From Caldithrix sp. RBG_13_44_9 (GTDB lineage Bacteria; Calditrichota; Calditrichia; RBG-13-44-9), in contig MESS01000074.1 in NCBI GenBank assembly GCA_001771055.1, forward strand, positions 511 through 5,941: a DNA stretch of 5,431 nt, in the 5' to 3' direction. The stretch's first letter is position 1, and each line of letters begins with the position of its first letter. Under the pieces are notes generated by a model. That model was not told the DNA's origin. It saw nothing but the letters and a program-made list of their open reading frames with translations, and ran no database searches. Positions 1 through 5,431 of the stretch are shown in pieces. Position numbers and translations under genes: made by a program.

Positions 1-7
1 AGAAAAG

Positions 8-1006
8 TTGAAAAAAAATTGGATTATTCTGTTTATCATTCTGGTATTTGCCGGCAGTGTCTTAGCCCAGAAACATATCATAAAGTTCGCCACCCTGGCT
101 CCGGAAGGCTCTACCTGGTTGAAGGTGATGGATGAATTGAACAATGATGTCAGCCAGTTGACCAATGGGGAAGTAAAATTCAAGATCTATCCCGGAGGCA
201 TCCAGGGTGATGAAAAAGATGTGCTGCGCAAGATCCGGCTGGGCCAATTGCAAAGTGCTGGTTTTACCGGGGTGGGGTTGGGAGAGATTTTGTCCGAAGC
301 CCGGATTTTTGATTCCCCCTTGTTATTTAAAAATTACCAGGAAGTTGATCATATTACCAGCCTGCTGTATGAGGAATTTTCCCGCAAATTCGAAGAAGCC
401 GGCTATGTCCTGCTCGGGTGGACCGAAGTGGGTTTTGTGTATGTCTATGGAAATAAACCCATCACTTCCCTGCCTGACCTGAAAGGTACCAAGATGTGGA
501 TGTGGGAAGGCGATCCGATCGCCGAGGCTACTTTCAATTCGCTGGGGGTGAGTCCCATTCCGCTTTCCATCACCGATGTTCTCACTTCCCTGCAGACCAA
601 GCTCATTGAAGCAGTCTATACCTCCCCGCTAGCCTGCGTCTCTTTACAGTGGTATACCCGGGTGACCTACGTAATGGATGTCCCGTTGGCCGATGCTGCC
701 GGAGCGGTGTTGGTTTCCAAGAAGGCCTTCGATAAACTGCCGGAGAATTACCAGCTGATCCTGCGCGAGAAGGGAAAAGAGTACATGACCAGACTGGTGC
801 AGCTTAGCCGGCAGGACAATGAACAATCCATTCAGCTGATGAAGAAAAACGGCATGAAAATAGTTCAGGTTCCCGAAGCCAATCTGGGTGAATTCAAACT
901 GGCCGGAGAGAAAGCCCGTCGTGCTTTAGTGGGGAAGTTGTATAATCAGGACCTGCTTAACCGGGTAGAAACGGCTTTGAAGGAATTTCGCAGCCAGCAG
1001 AAATAA
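8..1006 (+). CDS. dctP: TRAP transporter substrate-binding protein, DctP family (TPAT-like P subunit)
   Basis: This is the periplasmic solute-binding component of a TRAP transporter; it captures the ligand and delivers it to the QM membrane subunits encoded just downstream. The 332 residues fit the DctP family. Residues 1-20 form a signal peptide (Lys-Lys, hydrophobic core, cleavage probably after VLA20). The N-lobe strand FATLAPEGSTW (27-37) and the segment PGGIQGDEKD (62-71) followed by the helix with RLGQL (77-81) are family hallmarks, as is LKG (158-160) before the central strand and the LGVSPIPL stretch (179-186). The usual ligand-clamping Arg of SiaP-like members aligns with Trp164 (KMWMWEGDP) and a second Arg with Val144. 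This points away from simple carboxylates and toward the hydrophobic-pocket TPAT type, which is my inference from memory of the family. The start is a TTG that gives a well-formed signal peptide, but only seven upstream bases are visible, so the ribosome site and an alternative upstream start cannot be judged. Confidence 0.93.
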   Translation: MKKNWIILFIILVFAGSVLAQKHIIKFATLAPEGSTWLKVMDELNNDVSQLTNGEVKFKIYPGGIQGDEKDVLRKIRLGQLQSAGFTGVGLGEILSEARIFDSPLLFKNYQEVDHITSLLYEEFSRKFEEAGYVLLGWTEVGFVYVYGNKPITSLPDLKGTKMWMWEGDPIAEATFNSLGVSPIPLSITDVLTSLQTKLIEAVYTSPLACVSLQWYTRVTYVMDVPLADAAGAVLVSKKAFDKLPENYQLILREKGKEYMTRLVQLSRQDNEQSIQLMKKNGMKIVQVPEANLGEFKLAGEKARRALVGKLYNQDLLNRVETALKEFRSQQK

Positions 1007-1027
1007 TTTCAAAATTTTTATTGAAAT
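1006..1027 (+). other. AT-rich hairpin between dctP and dctQ
   Basis: A perfect 7-base inverted repeat, ATTTCAA (1006-1012) and TTGAAAT (1021-1027), encloses an 8-base loop rich in A and T. It begins at the last base of the dctP stop codon. There is no GC-rich stem or clean T tract, so it is not a normal intrinsic terminator. In many transporter operons a hairpin after the binding-protein gene protects the upstream mRNA and raises binding-protein output relative to the membrane subunits. A similar role here is only an inference, and an AT-rich stem of this length may be chance. Confidence 0.3.
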
Positions 1028-1078
1028 GATGATCGATGTATACGCATAAACCGAAGTGCCACTAACCAGCGGATAGAT

Positions 1079-1573
1079 ATGAAAACTGTTCTCCATAAGA
1101 TTGACAATGGCCTTTATCACGTTGAAAATGTGTTAATCTTTTTAATCGTGGGAATCATGGTCCTGCTCTCCTTCCTGCAAGTGTTGCTGCGTAACTTTTT
1201 TGACACCGGCCTTTTATGGGCCGATATCTTCCTGCGCCACCTGGTTCTCTGGGTGGGTTTCGTTGGTGCCTCCCTTGCTACCCGTACTGAAAAACATATA
1301 AATGTGGATCTCCTCTCCCGGATTGTGTCCAAACGTTATATCACTCCGATCAAAATCGTTACCCAGCTCTTTGCCATAACCATCTGTGCGATATTATCCT
1401 GGGCCAGTTATATCTTTGTGATGTCGGAAAAAGAAGCAGGAACGATTGTTTTTGAAAACATACCGTCCTGGTATCTGCAGATCATTTTGCCGGTCGGCTT
1501 CTTGCTGATAGGCCTCAGATTCCTGTTGAAAATTTTTGAAGAATTTACTGGCCAAACCTCTCCTAAAAATTAG
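1079..1573 (+). CDS. dctQ: TRAP transporter small permease subunit, DctQ family
   Basis: This is the small integral membrane subunit of the TRAP transporter. In characterised systems it packs against the large DctM subunit as a scaffold in the inner membrane. The 164 residues predict four membrane helices at roughly 16-36, 50-68, 92-114 and 131-150, the usual DctQ topology and length. The family signature is clear: LQVLLRNF (33-40), WADIFLRHL (47-55), then WVGFVGASLATRTEKHINVDLL (58-79, given here as a span with key residues Gly60, Gly63, Arg69, His73 and Asp77). The ATG lies 72 bases after the dctP stop. No strong Shine-Dalgarno is seen, only GCGGAT about 6 bases before the start, and no other in-frame start codon is apparent in the gap. 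It is followed after 11 bases by dctM, so the two are almost certainly cotranscribed. Confidence 0.93.
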   Translation: MKTVLHKIDNGLYHVENVLIFLIVGIMVLLSFLQVLLRNFFDTGLLWADIFLRHLVLWVGFVGASLATRTEKHINVDLLSRIVSKRYITPIKIVTQLFAITICAILSWASYIFVMSEKEAGTIVFENIPSWYLQIILPVGFLLIGLRFLLKIFEEFTGQTSPKN

Positions 1574-1575
1574 GA
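1572..1575 (+). promoter_or_regulatory. Ribosome binding site of dctM overlapping the dctQ stop codon
   Basis: The sequence AGGA shares its first two bases with the TAG stop of dctQ and sits 9 bases before the dctM ATG at 1585. This spacing supports that start. The overlap means ribosomes ending on dctQ uncover the dctM start region, consistent with translational coupling and equal amounts of the two membrane subunits. The coupling is an inference. Confidence 0.6.
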
Positions 1576-1584
1576 CCGCTGACC

Positions 1585-2868
1585 ATGATTACTACCCTCA
1601 TCGGATTGTGTTTACTGGCACTGGCTTTTTTTGGAACCCCGCTGTTCGTTATTTTCAGTGCCATAGCTTTGCTGGCGTTCTTCGCTGCCGATATTCATTC
1701 TTCAGCCGTGATTGTGGAATTGTACCGTCTGTCCAGCATGCCCATCCTTCCCGCCATTCCCTTGTTTACTTTTGCCGGTTATTTGCTGGCCGAAAGCGGA
1801 ACACCCAAAAGACTGGTCAACCTTACCCGGGCTTTTTTTGGCTGGATTCCCGGCGGCCTCTCTATTGTAACCCTGCTCTCCTGTGCGGTCTTTACCGCTT
1901 TTACCGGTGCCTCGGGAGTAACCATAATTGCCCTGGGTGGTCTGTTGTTTCCGGTTTTATTGAGTGAGAAATATCCGGAAAAATTTTCGCTTGGAATGCT
2001 CACCGCTTCCGGAAATCTGGGATTACTGTTTCCTCCCAGCCTTCCTATTATTCTTTATGGTCTGGTAAGTGAGGTAAGTATCGATCAGTTGTTCCTGGCT
2101 GGAATCCTGCCGGGTATGCTGATGATTGTCCTGATGTCAGTTTATAGTATCTTTTATGTAAGAAATATACATGTTCCTACCACCCGCTTTTCTATTTCCA
2201 ATGCCTGGCAGGCCTTCAAAGGGGCGATCTGGGAAGTACCGCTTCCTTTTATTATTCTGATTGGGATCTATGGCGGTTATATCACCGTCACTGAAGCGGC
2301 CTCGGTAACCGCTTTTTATGTACTGATTGTGGAAGTATTTATCTACCGTGACATCAAAATAAAAACCGATCTCCCGCGGGTGGTGCAGGACAGTATGGTG
2401 CTGGTAGGCGGCATCCTGGTGATTTTGGGGGCAGCGCTGGGAATGGCCAATTATATGGTGGATGCCGAAATACCTATGCAGATTCTGGGCTTCATGAAAA
2501 AATTTATCGCCAGCAAATTCCTCTTTCTTATCACTCTAAATATATTCCTGCTCATCGTGGGCTGTCTGCTGGATATCTTTTCAGCGACCATGGTGGTGGT
2601 TCCGCTGATCATACCCATTGCTGAAAATTTCGGGATCAATCCGGTTCATCTGGGAATTATCTTTCTGACCAATCTGGGGATCGGCTATTCCACCCCGCCG
2701 GTGGGGATGAATCTGTTTGTGGCCAGTTTCCGCTTCAACCAACCGATCATTAAACTCTACGTGGCTGCCCTGCCATTTCTAATAGTTCTGCTGATCTCAC
2801 TGGCTATCATAACCTATGTCCCGGACCTGAGCCTGCTGCTGGTAAATTTCTTTTCTCCGGCCGGTTGA
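1585..2868 (+). CDS. dctM: TRAP transporter large permease subunit, DctM family
   Basis: This is the large inner-membrane subunit that carries out ion-coupled solute import in TRAP systems and has an elevator-type fold related to the IT superfamily. The 427 residues are full length and strongly hydrophobic, consistent with about a dozen membrane segments. Family landmarks occur in the expected order: PAIPLFTFAGYLLAESG (56-72), the first hairpin-loop region FTGASGVT (106-113), LLFPPSLPIILYGLVSE (147-163) followed by LFLAGILPG (169-177), the second-half motif GIYGGYITVTEAA (227-239), then DIFSATMVVVPLIIP (330-344) and STPPVGMNLFVA (369-380). The Gly/Ser/Thr-rich loops are those that bind Na+ in solved homologues. 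The start is supported by an AGGA site 9 bases upstream. The reading frame is intact and ends with TGA; no further transporter gene follows on this strand. Confidence 0.96.
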   Translation: MITTLIGLCLLALAFFGTPLFVIFSAIALLAFFAADIHSSAVIVELYRLSSMPILPAIPLFTFAGYLLAESGTPKRLVNLTRAFFGWIPGGLSIVTLLSCAVFTAFTGASGVTIIALGGLLFPVLLSEKYPEKFSLGMLTASGNLGLLFPPSLPIILYGLVSEVSIDQLFLAGILPGMLMIVLMSVYSIFYVRNIHVPTTRFSISNAWQAFKGAIWEVPLPFIILIGIYGGYITVTEAASVTAFYVLIVEVFIYRDIKIKTDLPRVVQDSMVLVGGILVILGAALGMANYMVDAEIPMQILGFMKKFIASKFLFLITLNIFLLIVGCLLDIFSATMVVVPLIIPIAENFGINPVHLGIIFLTNLGIGYSTPPVGMNLFVASFRFNQPIIKLYVAALPFLIVLLISLAIITYVPDLSLLLVNFFSPAG

Positions 2869-2984
2869 TTGAATAGTTCTTTACTGTTTTAAATGAACTA
2901 ATGCAATTTTTACTTTTGATGGTTTTCCCATCAGTAGATATTATTGCTTAACTAATTTTTTCAATTGACCACTTTATTCAGACT

Positions 2985-3103
2985 GTCACTGCGAGGAGTC
3001 CGTCTCCTGACGGACGACGAAGCAATCTAATCTGGCATTCTTGGATTGCTTCGTCTGTCGGCTGACGGACTCGTGGCGTAGTCACCCCTTCCGGGGCAAT
3101 GAC
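2985..3103. repeat. Palindromic intergenic repeat element, copy 1 (REP/MITE-like)
   Basis: This 119-base element is built from nested inverted repeats. The ends are GTCACTGC (2985-2992) and GCAATGAC (3096-3103), complementary at 7 of 8 positions. Inside are GTCCGTC/GACGGAC (2998-3004 with 3009-3015, loop TCCT), a perfect 12-base stem GACGAAGCAATC/GATTGCTTCGTC (3016-3027 with 3044-3055), GAGTCCGTC (2996-3004), which can alternatively pair with GACGGACTC (3064-3072), and a small hairpin CCCC-TTCC-GGGG (3085-3096) abutting the right end. It encodes no transposase. Elements with the GTCATTGCGAG...GAAGCAATC...CAATGAC theme are, from memory, common dispersed repeats in many bacterial genomes. No clear target-site duplication is visible. 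A related copy lies at 5097-5279. Confidence 0.8.
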
Positions 3104-3250
3104 GACATGAGTTAATGACATTCTCACATTTTGAAATACTATCGACAAATTTATCTGAAAAATCCTAAGTATCTTTCCATTTTTTCCGTCGTAAATCACC
3201 CATTATCTTACTAGTGATATGTGTTCTATTTACCAAACAAGAAAGTTGTA

Positions 3251-3255
3251 AGAGG
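3251..3255 (+). promoter_or_regulatory. Ribosome binding site of the propeller gene
   Basis: AGAGG lies 8 bases before the ATG at 3264 and is the best Shine-Dalgarno-like site in the gap. It supports the chosen start, which also yields a proper signal peptide. Confidence 0.65.
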
Positions 3256-3263
3256 ATTAAACA

Positions 3264-5006
3264 ATGAAACTGCTTCGTTTTAATGGTATCCGGATATTCA
3301 TGATCATCGCATCGTGTTGCACCTCATCCCTGTTTTCCCAACCTGCCATTTTTCATGACTACCCCGATTGGGTTTCTCAGTCCCTGGGGCATGTGGCAAC
3401 CGGTCTGGGAATTGCCGATATCAATCAGGATGGCTGGGATGATATTGTGGTAGCCAACGGGAATGATATGCAGCGCCAGAATGTGGTGGTCTATTATAAT
3501 AATCAGTCAGGCGGTTTTCCCACCGTGCCGTCCTGGAGCAGTTCCGATATCGATTATCATGGGCATCTCTCGATTGGTGATATTGACGGAAATGGATTTC
3601 CGGATGTAGCAGTTTCCACTTTTCTGGGAGCTGGTGGTTTCAGCGATCCCGGTTATGCCAAGGTCTATTTTAATTACAATGGCCAGCTGCAGTCCTTGCC
3701 GGGCTTCGCCACCTCCGATCGTATGTTCACCTTTTCTTGCGCCCTGGGTGACGCCGATGGAGATGGTGATCTGGATCTGGCGGTGGCCGGTGGTCAACCG
3801 TATGAAATCGGGATGGGACCTTACCAGACTTATGGCCGGATCTATTATAACCAGGCCGGAGTGCTGGATACCCTGCCGGGCTGGACCTCCCAAGTGACCA
3901 TGGGAGCACTGGATGTGGAATTTGCCGATATGGATAACAACGGTTTTTTGGACTTGCTATTTGCCTGTCACCTGACTCCCAATTATATCTTTCTGGCCGA
4001 TTCAGCCGGTCAGATCCAATCTGCTCCTTCCTGGAATTCCCAGGATATCAGCTATTACGGCAATTCACTAACGGTGGGCAAGATCACCAATGATGCTTAT
4101 CTGGATCTGATCATTTCTGATAACAACCAGTTGGGTGGACAGGGAAAATATAAAGCTTATTATTTCACCCAGCCGCCATCCGGTTCCTCTTTTCCGGGCT
4201 GGTATTCCACTACCGGTGGCTATGGATCGGCCATGCTGGCAGCCGACCTGAATTTTAACGGCCGGCCGGATCTGATTACTGGACGCTGGTGGGGCAGGGT
4301 GGAAATTTATCTGGATACTCTTTACACCCTCAATAGCTCCCCCAACTGGTGGTCACTTTCAAATTCAGTGATCGAAGCGTATGCTCTGCGGGATGTCAAT
4401 CAGGATGGCCGCTTTACCAAAAGTTGGCAGATCGCCGTTTCGCAGGATTCCATTCACCTGCTGGATCTGCAGGATTCCGGTCTGGAAAAAATCATTTCCC
4501 TGCAGGTCAATGGTCAGACTCTTGATCCCGGTCTGGAATATTGCACCATTCCCGGTGCCAGCTGGATCTCCACCCGGGAGTCATTGCTGGCAGGGGATCA
4601 AGTATCGGTTGAATATATTGCTTCCTTCAAACAGGATCTGGCAGTCTCCAACTGGGATTCTGATATCGGCAACTACCTGTTTTATAACCAGACTGTGCCC
4701 ACTTTTCTGGATGGTACCAATCCAATAATAACCGAAACCCTGGTAATGGTATATCCCAATCCATTTAACCAATCCTGCCGGTTTGAATTTTATCTGCTGA
4801 AGAATTCCTATGTTCAGTTGAGCATTTTTGATGCCCTGGGCCGTAGGGTTAAGCAACTTCTGGATCAGCCGCTGGAGGTTGGGCGACATGAGGTCCGCTG
4901 GGATGGGGAAAATGACCGGCAGATTATAGTAACCTCGGGACTATATTTCTATCAATTACAGACTGGAAATGGATTAAAAACCGGCAAATTATTGCTGCTG
5001 AAATAA
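3264..5006 (+). CDS. Exported FG-GAP/VCBS-repeat beta-propeller protein with C-terminal sorting (FlgD-like) domain
   Basis: This is probably a surface or secreted protein; its ligand is unknown. Residues 1-25 are a signal peptide (basic start, hydrophobic core, likely cut near LFS|Q26), though IASC18 also resembles a lipobox. Seven repeats of about 50-59 residues follow, each opening with a PxW/F motif (PDW34-36, PSW, PGF, PGW, PSW, PGW, PNW) and carrying a calcium-loop-like motif: DINQDGWDD (52-60), DIDGNGFPD (106-114), DADGDGDLD (163-171), DMDNNGFLD (222-230), degenerate KITNDAYLD (273-281), DLNFNGRPD (328-336) and partial DVNQDG (377-382). Seven blades match the integrin-alpha-like propeller count. 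Residues 409-457 are a further beta-rich segment, followed by a half-blade-like DLAVSNWDSDIGNYLFYN (459-476). Residues 494-580 are the sorting/FlgD-like domain (YPNPFN 497-502, DALGRRV 523-529, GRHEVRWDG 540-548, SGLYFYQL 558-565, ending KLLLLK), implying type IX or similar secretion. The gene stands alone between two structured repeats. Confidence 0.9.
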   Translation: MKLLRFNGIRIFMIIASCCTSSLFSQPAIFHDYPDWVSQSLGHVATGLGIADINQDGWDDIVVANGNDMQRQNVVVYYNNQSGGFPTVPSWSSSDIDYHGHLSIGDIDGNGFPDVAVSTFLGAGGFSDPGYAKVYFNYNGQLQSLPGFATSDRMFTFSCALGDADGDGDLDLAVAGGQPYEIGMGPYQTYGRIYYNQAGVLDTLPGWTSQVTMGALDVEFADMDNNGFLDLLFACHLTPNYIFLADSAGQIQSAPSWNSQDISYYGNSLTVGKITNDAYLDLIISDNNQLGGQGKYKAYYFTQPPSGSSFPGWYSTTGGYGSAMLAADLNFNGRPDLITGRWWGRVEIYLDTLYTLNSSPNWWSLSNSVIEAYALRDVNQDGRFTKSWQIAVSQDSIHLLDLQDSGLEKIISLQVNGQTLDPGLEYCTIPGASWISTRESLLAGDQVSVEYIASFKQDLAVSNWDSDIGNYLFYNQTVPTFLDGTNPIITETLVMVYPNPFNQSCRFEFYLLKNSYVQLSIFDALGRRVKQLLDQPLEVGRHEVRWDGENDRQIIVTSGLYFYQLQTGNGLKTGKLLLLK

Positions 5007-5015
5007 TCAATCAAT

Positions 5016-5040
5016 AGCCCTGGACTTCAGTCCAGCTTTA
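5016..5040 (+). terminator. Probable intrinsic terminator after the propeller gene
   Basis: Ten bases after the stop codon, CTGGAC (5020-5025) and GTCCAG (5030-5035) form a perfect 6-base stem with the tetraloop TTCA, followed by CTTTA. The stem is GC-rich and well placed, but the T tract is short, so termination may be weak. The flanking AGC (5016-5018) and GCT (5035-5037) could extend the stem with a bulge. Confidence 0.5.
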
Positions 5041-5111
5041 ATGGAAGTTTAAATGACGATTTAATCTAGTGAAACTTCTGAAAAATGGTCTCTCTAGTCA
5101 TTCCGAGCGCC

Positions 5112-5132
5112 CGTCAGGACGGCTTTGCCGGA
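5112..5132 (+). repeat. 21-base direct repeat, unit 1
   Basis: This unit is identical to positions 5205-5225. With its flank it holds two small palindromes, CCGTC-AG-GACGG (5111-5122) and CGGC-TTT-GCCG (5120-5130), so it can form alternative hairpins. The two units sit in the left and right arms of the second palindromic element. Confidence 0.85.
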
Positions 5133-5204
5133 CTGGAAGCGAAGGAATCTGATATAACGTAAATATTAATAAGAGATTGCTTCCGTCTGGCCGCCGGACA
5201 GGCT

Positions 5205-5225
5205 CGTCAGGACGGCTTTGCCGGA
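5205..5225 (+). repeat. 21-base direct repeat, unit 2
   Basis: This unit is identical over 21 bases to 5112-5132 and diverges on both sides (CTCGTCAGG here, CCCGTCAGG in unit 1). It has the same CGGC-TTT-GCCG hairpin, but the CCGTC partner of the first palindrome is altered to TCGTC. It is in direct, not inverted, orientation relative to unit 1, so it is not part of the main palindrome of the element. Confidence 0.85.
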
Positions 5226-5332
5226 GTGGTCGTCATTTCATTCCTTGTGGCGGAAAACCATCCCATTCGGGACAATGACATAATGGGGAGAATTTTGAGA
5301 ATAAAACCGGTGACCAATAAAAGAGATTATCC

Positions 5333-5431
5333 ATGACTCAAAACCTTTCTTTCCACATCAAAGAAGCCACCTCAGCAGATGTACCTCAAATAGTACAGTT
5401 GGTAAAAAAACTGGCTGAGTATGAAAAACTT
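5333..5431 (+). CDS. GNAT family N-acetyltransferase, N-terminal fragment (cut by window end)
   Basis: An ATG opens a reading frame of 33 codons that runs off the window. The visible residues have the typical first strand and helix of a GNAT enzyme: IKEATSADVPQIVQLVKKLA followed by EYEKL, matching the family pattern of (I/V)R.A...D...I..L...LA.YE.L found in diamine acetyltransferase-like members. Such enzymes transfer an acetyl group from acetyl-CoA to an amine. The acetyl-CoA binding motif lies beyond the window, so the substrate cannot be named. AAGAGA (5321-5326), 6 bases upstream, is a weak ribosome site. The leader separates it from the palindromic element, and it is probably its own transcription unit. 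Confidence 0.75.
   Translation, partial: MTQNLSFHIKEATSADVPQIVQLVKKLAEYEKL

Larger units (their letters stand above)
2869..3263 (+). other. Intergenic gap between dctM and the propeller gene
   Basis: This 395-base gap has no convincing gene. The first part (2869-2984) is AT-rich; its only structure is a short stem TGATGG/CCATCA (2917-2922 with 2928-2933) without a T tract, so I do not call a terminator. The middle (2985-3103) is a palindromic repeat element described separately. The last part (3107-3263) is an AT-rich leader that should contain the promoter of the next gene, but no pair of promoter boxes with proper spacing stands out. Confidence 0.7.
5097..5279. repeat. Palindromic intergenic repeat element, copy 2 (related to copy 1)
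   Basis: This element of about 183 bases has the same plan as the one at 2985-3103. The left end GTCATTCCGAG (5097-5107) matches the left end of copy 1 at 9 of 11 positions, and the right end CAATGAC (5273-5279) is identical to that of copy 1 and complementary to GTCATT. A 4-base hairpin, TCCC-ATTC-GGGA (5261-5272), abuts the right end as in copy 1. The central stem pairs GGAAGC (5135-5140) and AATCT (5146-5150) with AGATT-GCTTCC (5174-5184), leaving GAAGG unpaired on one side. A further stem pairs GTCTGG (5185-5190) with CCGGAC (5194-5199). It is longer than copy 1 because of two copies of a 21-base module. There is no coding content. Confidence 0.75.
5007..5332 (+). other. Intergenic gap between the propeller gene and the acetyltransferase gene
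   Basis: This 326-base gap holds the terminator-like hairpin (5016-5040), an AT-rich stretch with nothing recognisable (5041-5096), the second palindromic element (5097-5279), and a 53-base leader for the next gene. I see no small gene or RNA gene in it. A promoter for the acetyltransferase gene must lie here or inside the element, but no box pair is convincing. Confidence 0.65.

Noticed and set aside
1536..1967. 143-codon overlapping frame on the plus strand
   Set aside because: It spans the dctQ-dctM junction in another frame, has a Cys/Phe/Arg-rich composition unlike a real protein, and both true genes are strongly supported.
2917..2933. Stem TGATGG/CCATCA as a terminator for the TRAP operon
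   Set aside because: The stem is short and no T tract follows on either strand; termination may occur at the palindromic element instead, which cannot be decided from sequence alone.
2978..3199. 73-codon open frame on the minus strand
   Set aside because: It lies mostly over the palindromic element, has no ribosome site or recognisable protein features, and its sequence is explained by the inverted repeats.
3507..3893. 128-codon open frame on the minus strand
   Set aside because: It is fully inside the well-supported propeller gene; the repeated Asp/Gly codons of that gene read as a low-complexity antisense frame.
5097..5279. CRISPR array or integron-type site suggested by repeated palindromic units
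   Set aside because: Only two identical 21-base units occur, with no regular spacers; the palindromes fit a REP/MITE-like element, and no integrase or Cas gene is present.
5295..5323. TTGAGA and TAAAAG, 17 bases apart, as a promoter for the acetyltransferase gene
   Set aside because: The -10 match is poor and transcription would begin almost at the ATG, losing the ribosome site.

Overview
The window comes from a bacterium with an outer membrane, most likely a member of the FCB-type phyla (for example Marinimicrobia, Calditrichota, KSB1 or Zixibacteria-like lineages). This placement is an inference. It rests on a large exported protein with FG-GAP propeller repeats and a C-terminal domain of the type A sorting/FlgD-like kind, on a TRAP transporter of the DctPQM type, and on structured intergenic repeats. 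No rRNA or marker gene is present to fix the taxonomy.

Region 1 (8-2868) is a complete tripartite TRAP transporter operon in the order binding protein, small membrane subunit, large membrane subunit. The periplasmic protein would capture a solute and hand it to the QM membrane pair, which imports it using an ion gradient (Na+ in characterised systems). The binding protein has a Trp and a Val where sialic-acid-type TRAP binding proteins carry their two carboxylate-binding arginines. Its ligand is therefore probably not a classic small carboxylate, and it resembles the P subunits of TPR-protein-associated TRAP transporters (TPATs). The matching TatT gene, if there is one, would lie upstream of the window.

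Region 2 (2869-3263) is a 395-base gap with a palindromic repeat element (about 2985-3103) and the leader of the next gene.

Region 3 (3264-5006) encodes a 580-residue exported protein: signal peptide, seven FG-GAP-like repeats that probably form a seven-bladed beta-propeller, an extra beta-rich segment, and a C-terminal sorting/FlgD-like domain. It is probably a cell-surface or secreted protein. A hairpin just after the stop codon is a plausible terminator.

Region 4 (5007-5332) holds a second, related palindromic element (about 5097-5279) with an internal 21-base direct repeat. It is followed by the start of a GNAT acetyltransferase gene (5333 to the window end, cut off). All recognised genes are on the + strand. 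The transporter, the propeller protein and the acetyltransferase look like three independent transcription units separated by repeat-bearing gaps. I see no convincing new multi-gene system. The most notable points are the altered ligand pocket of the TRAP binding protein, the repeat architecture of the propeller protein, and the pair of related structured repeats that flank it.
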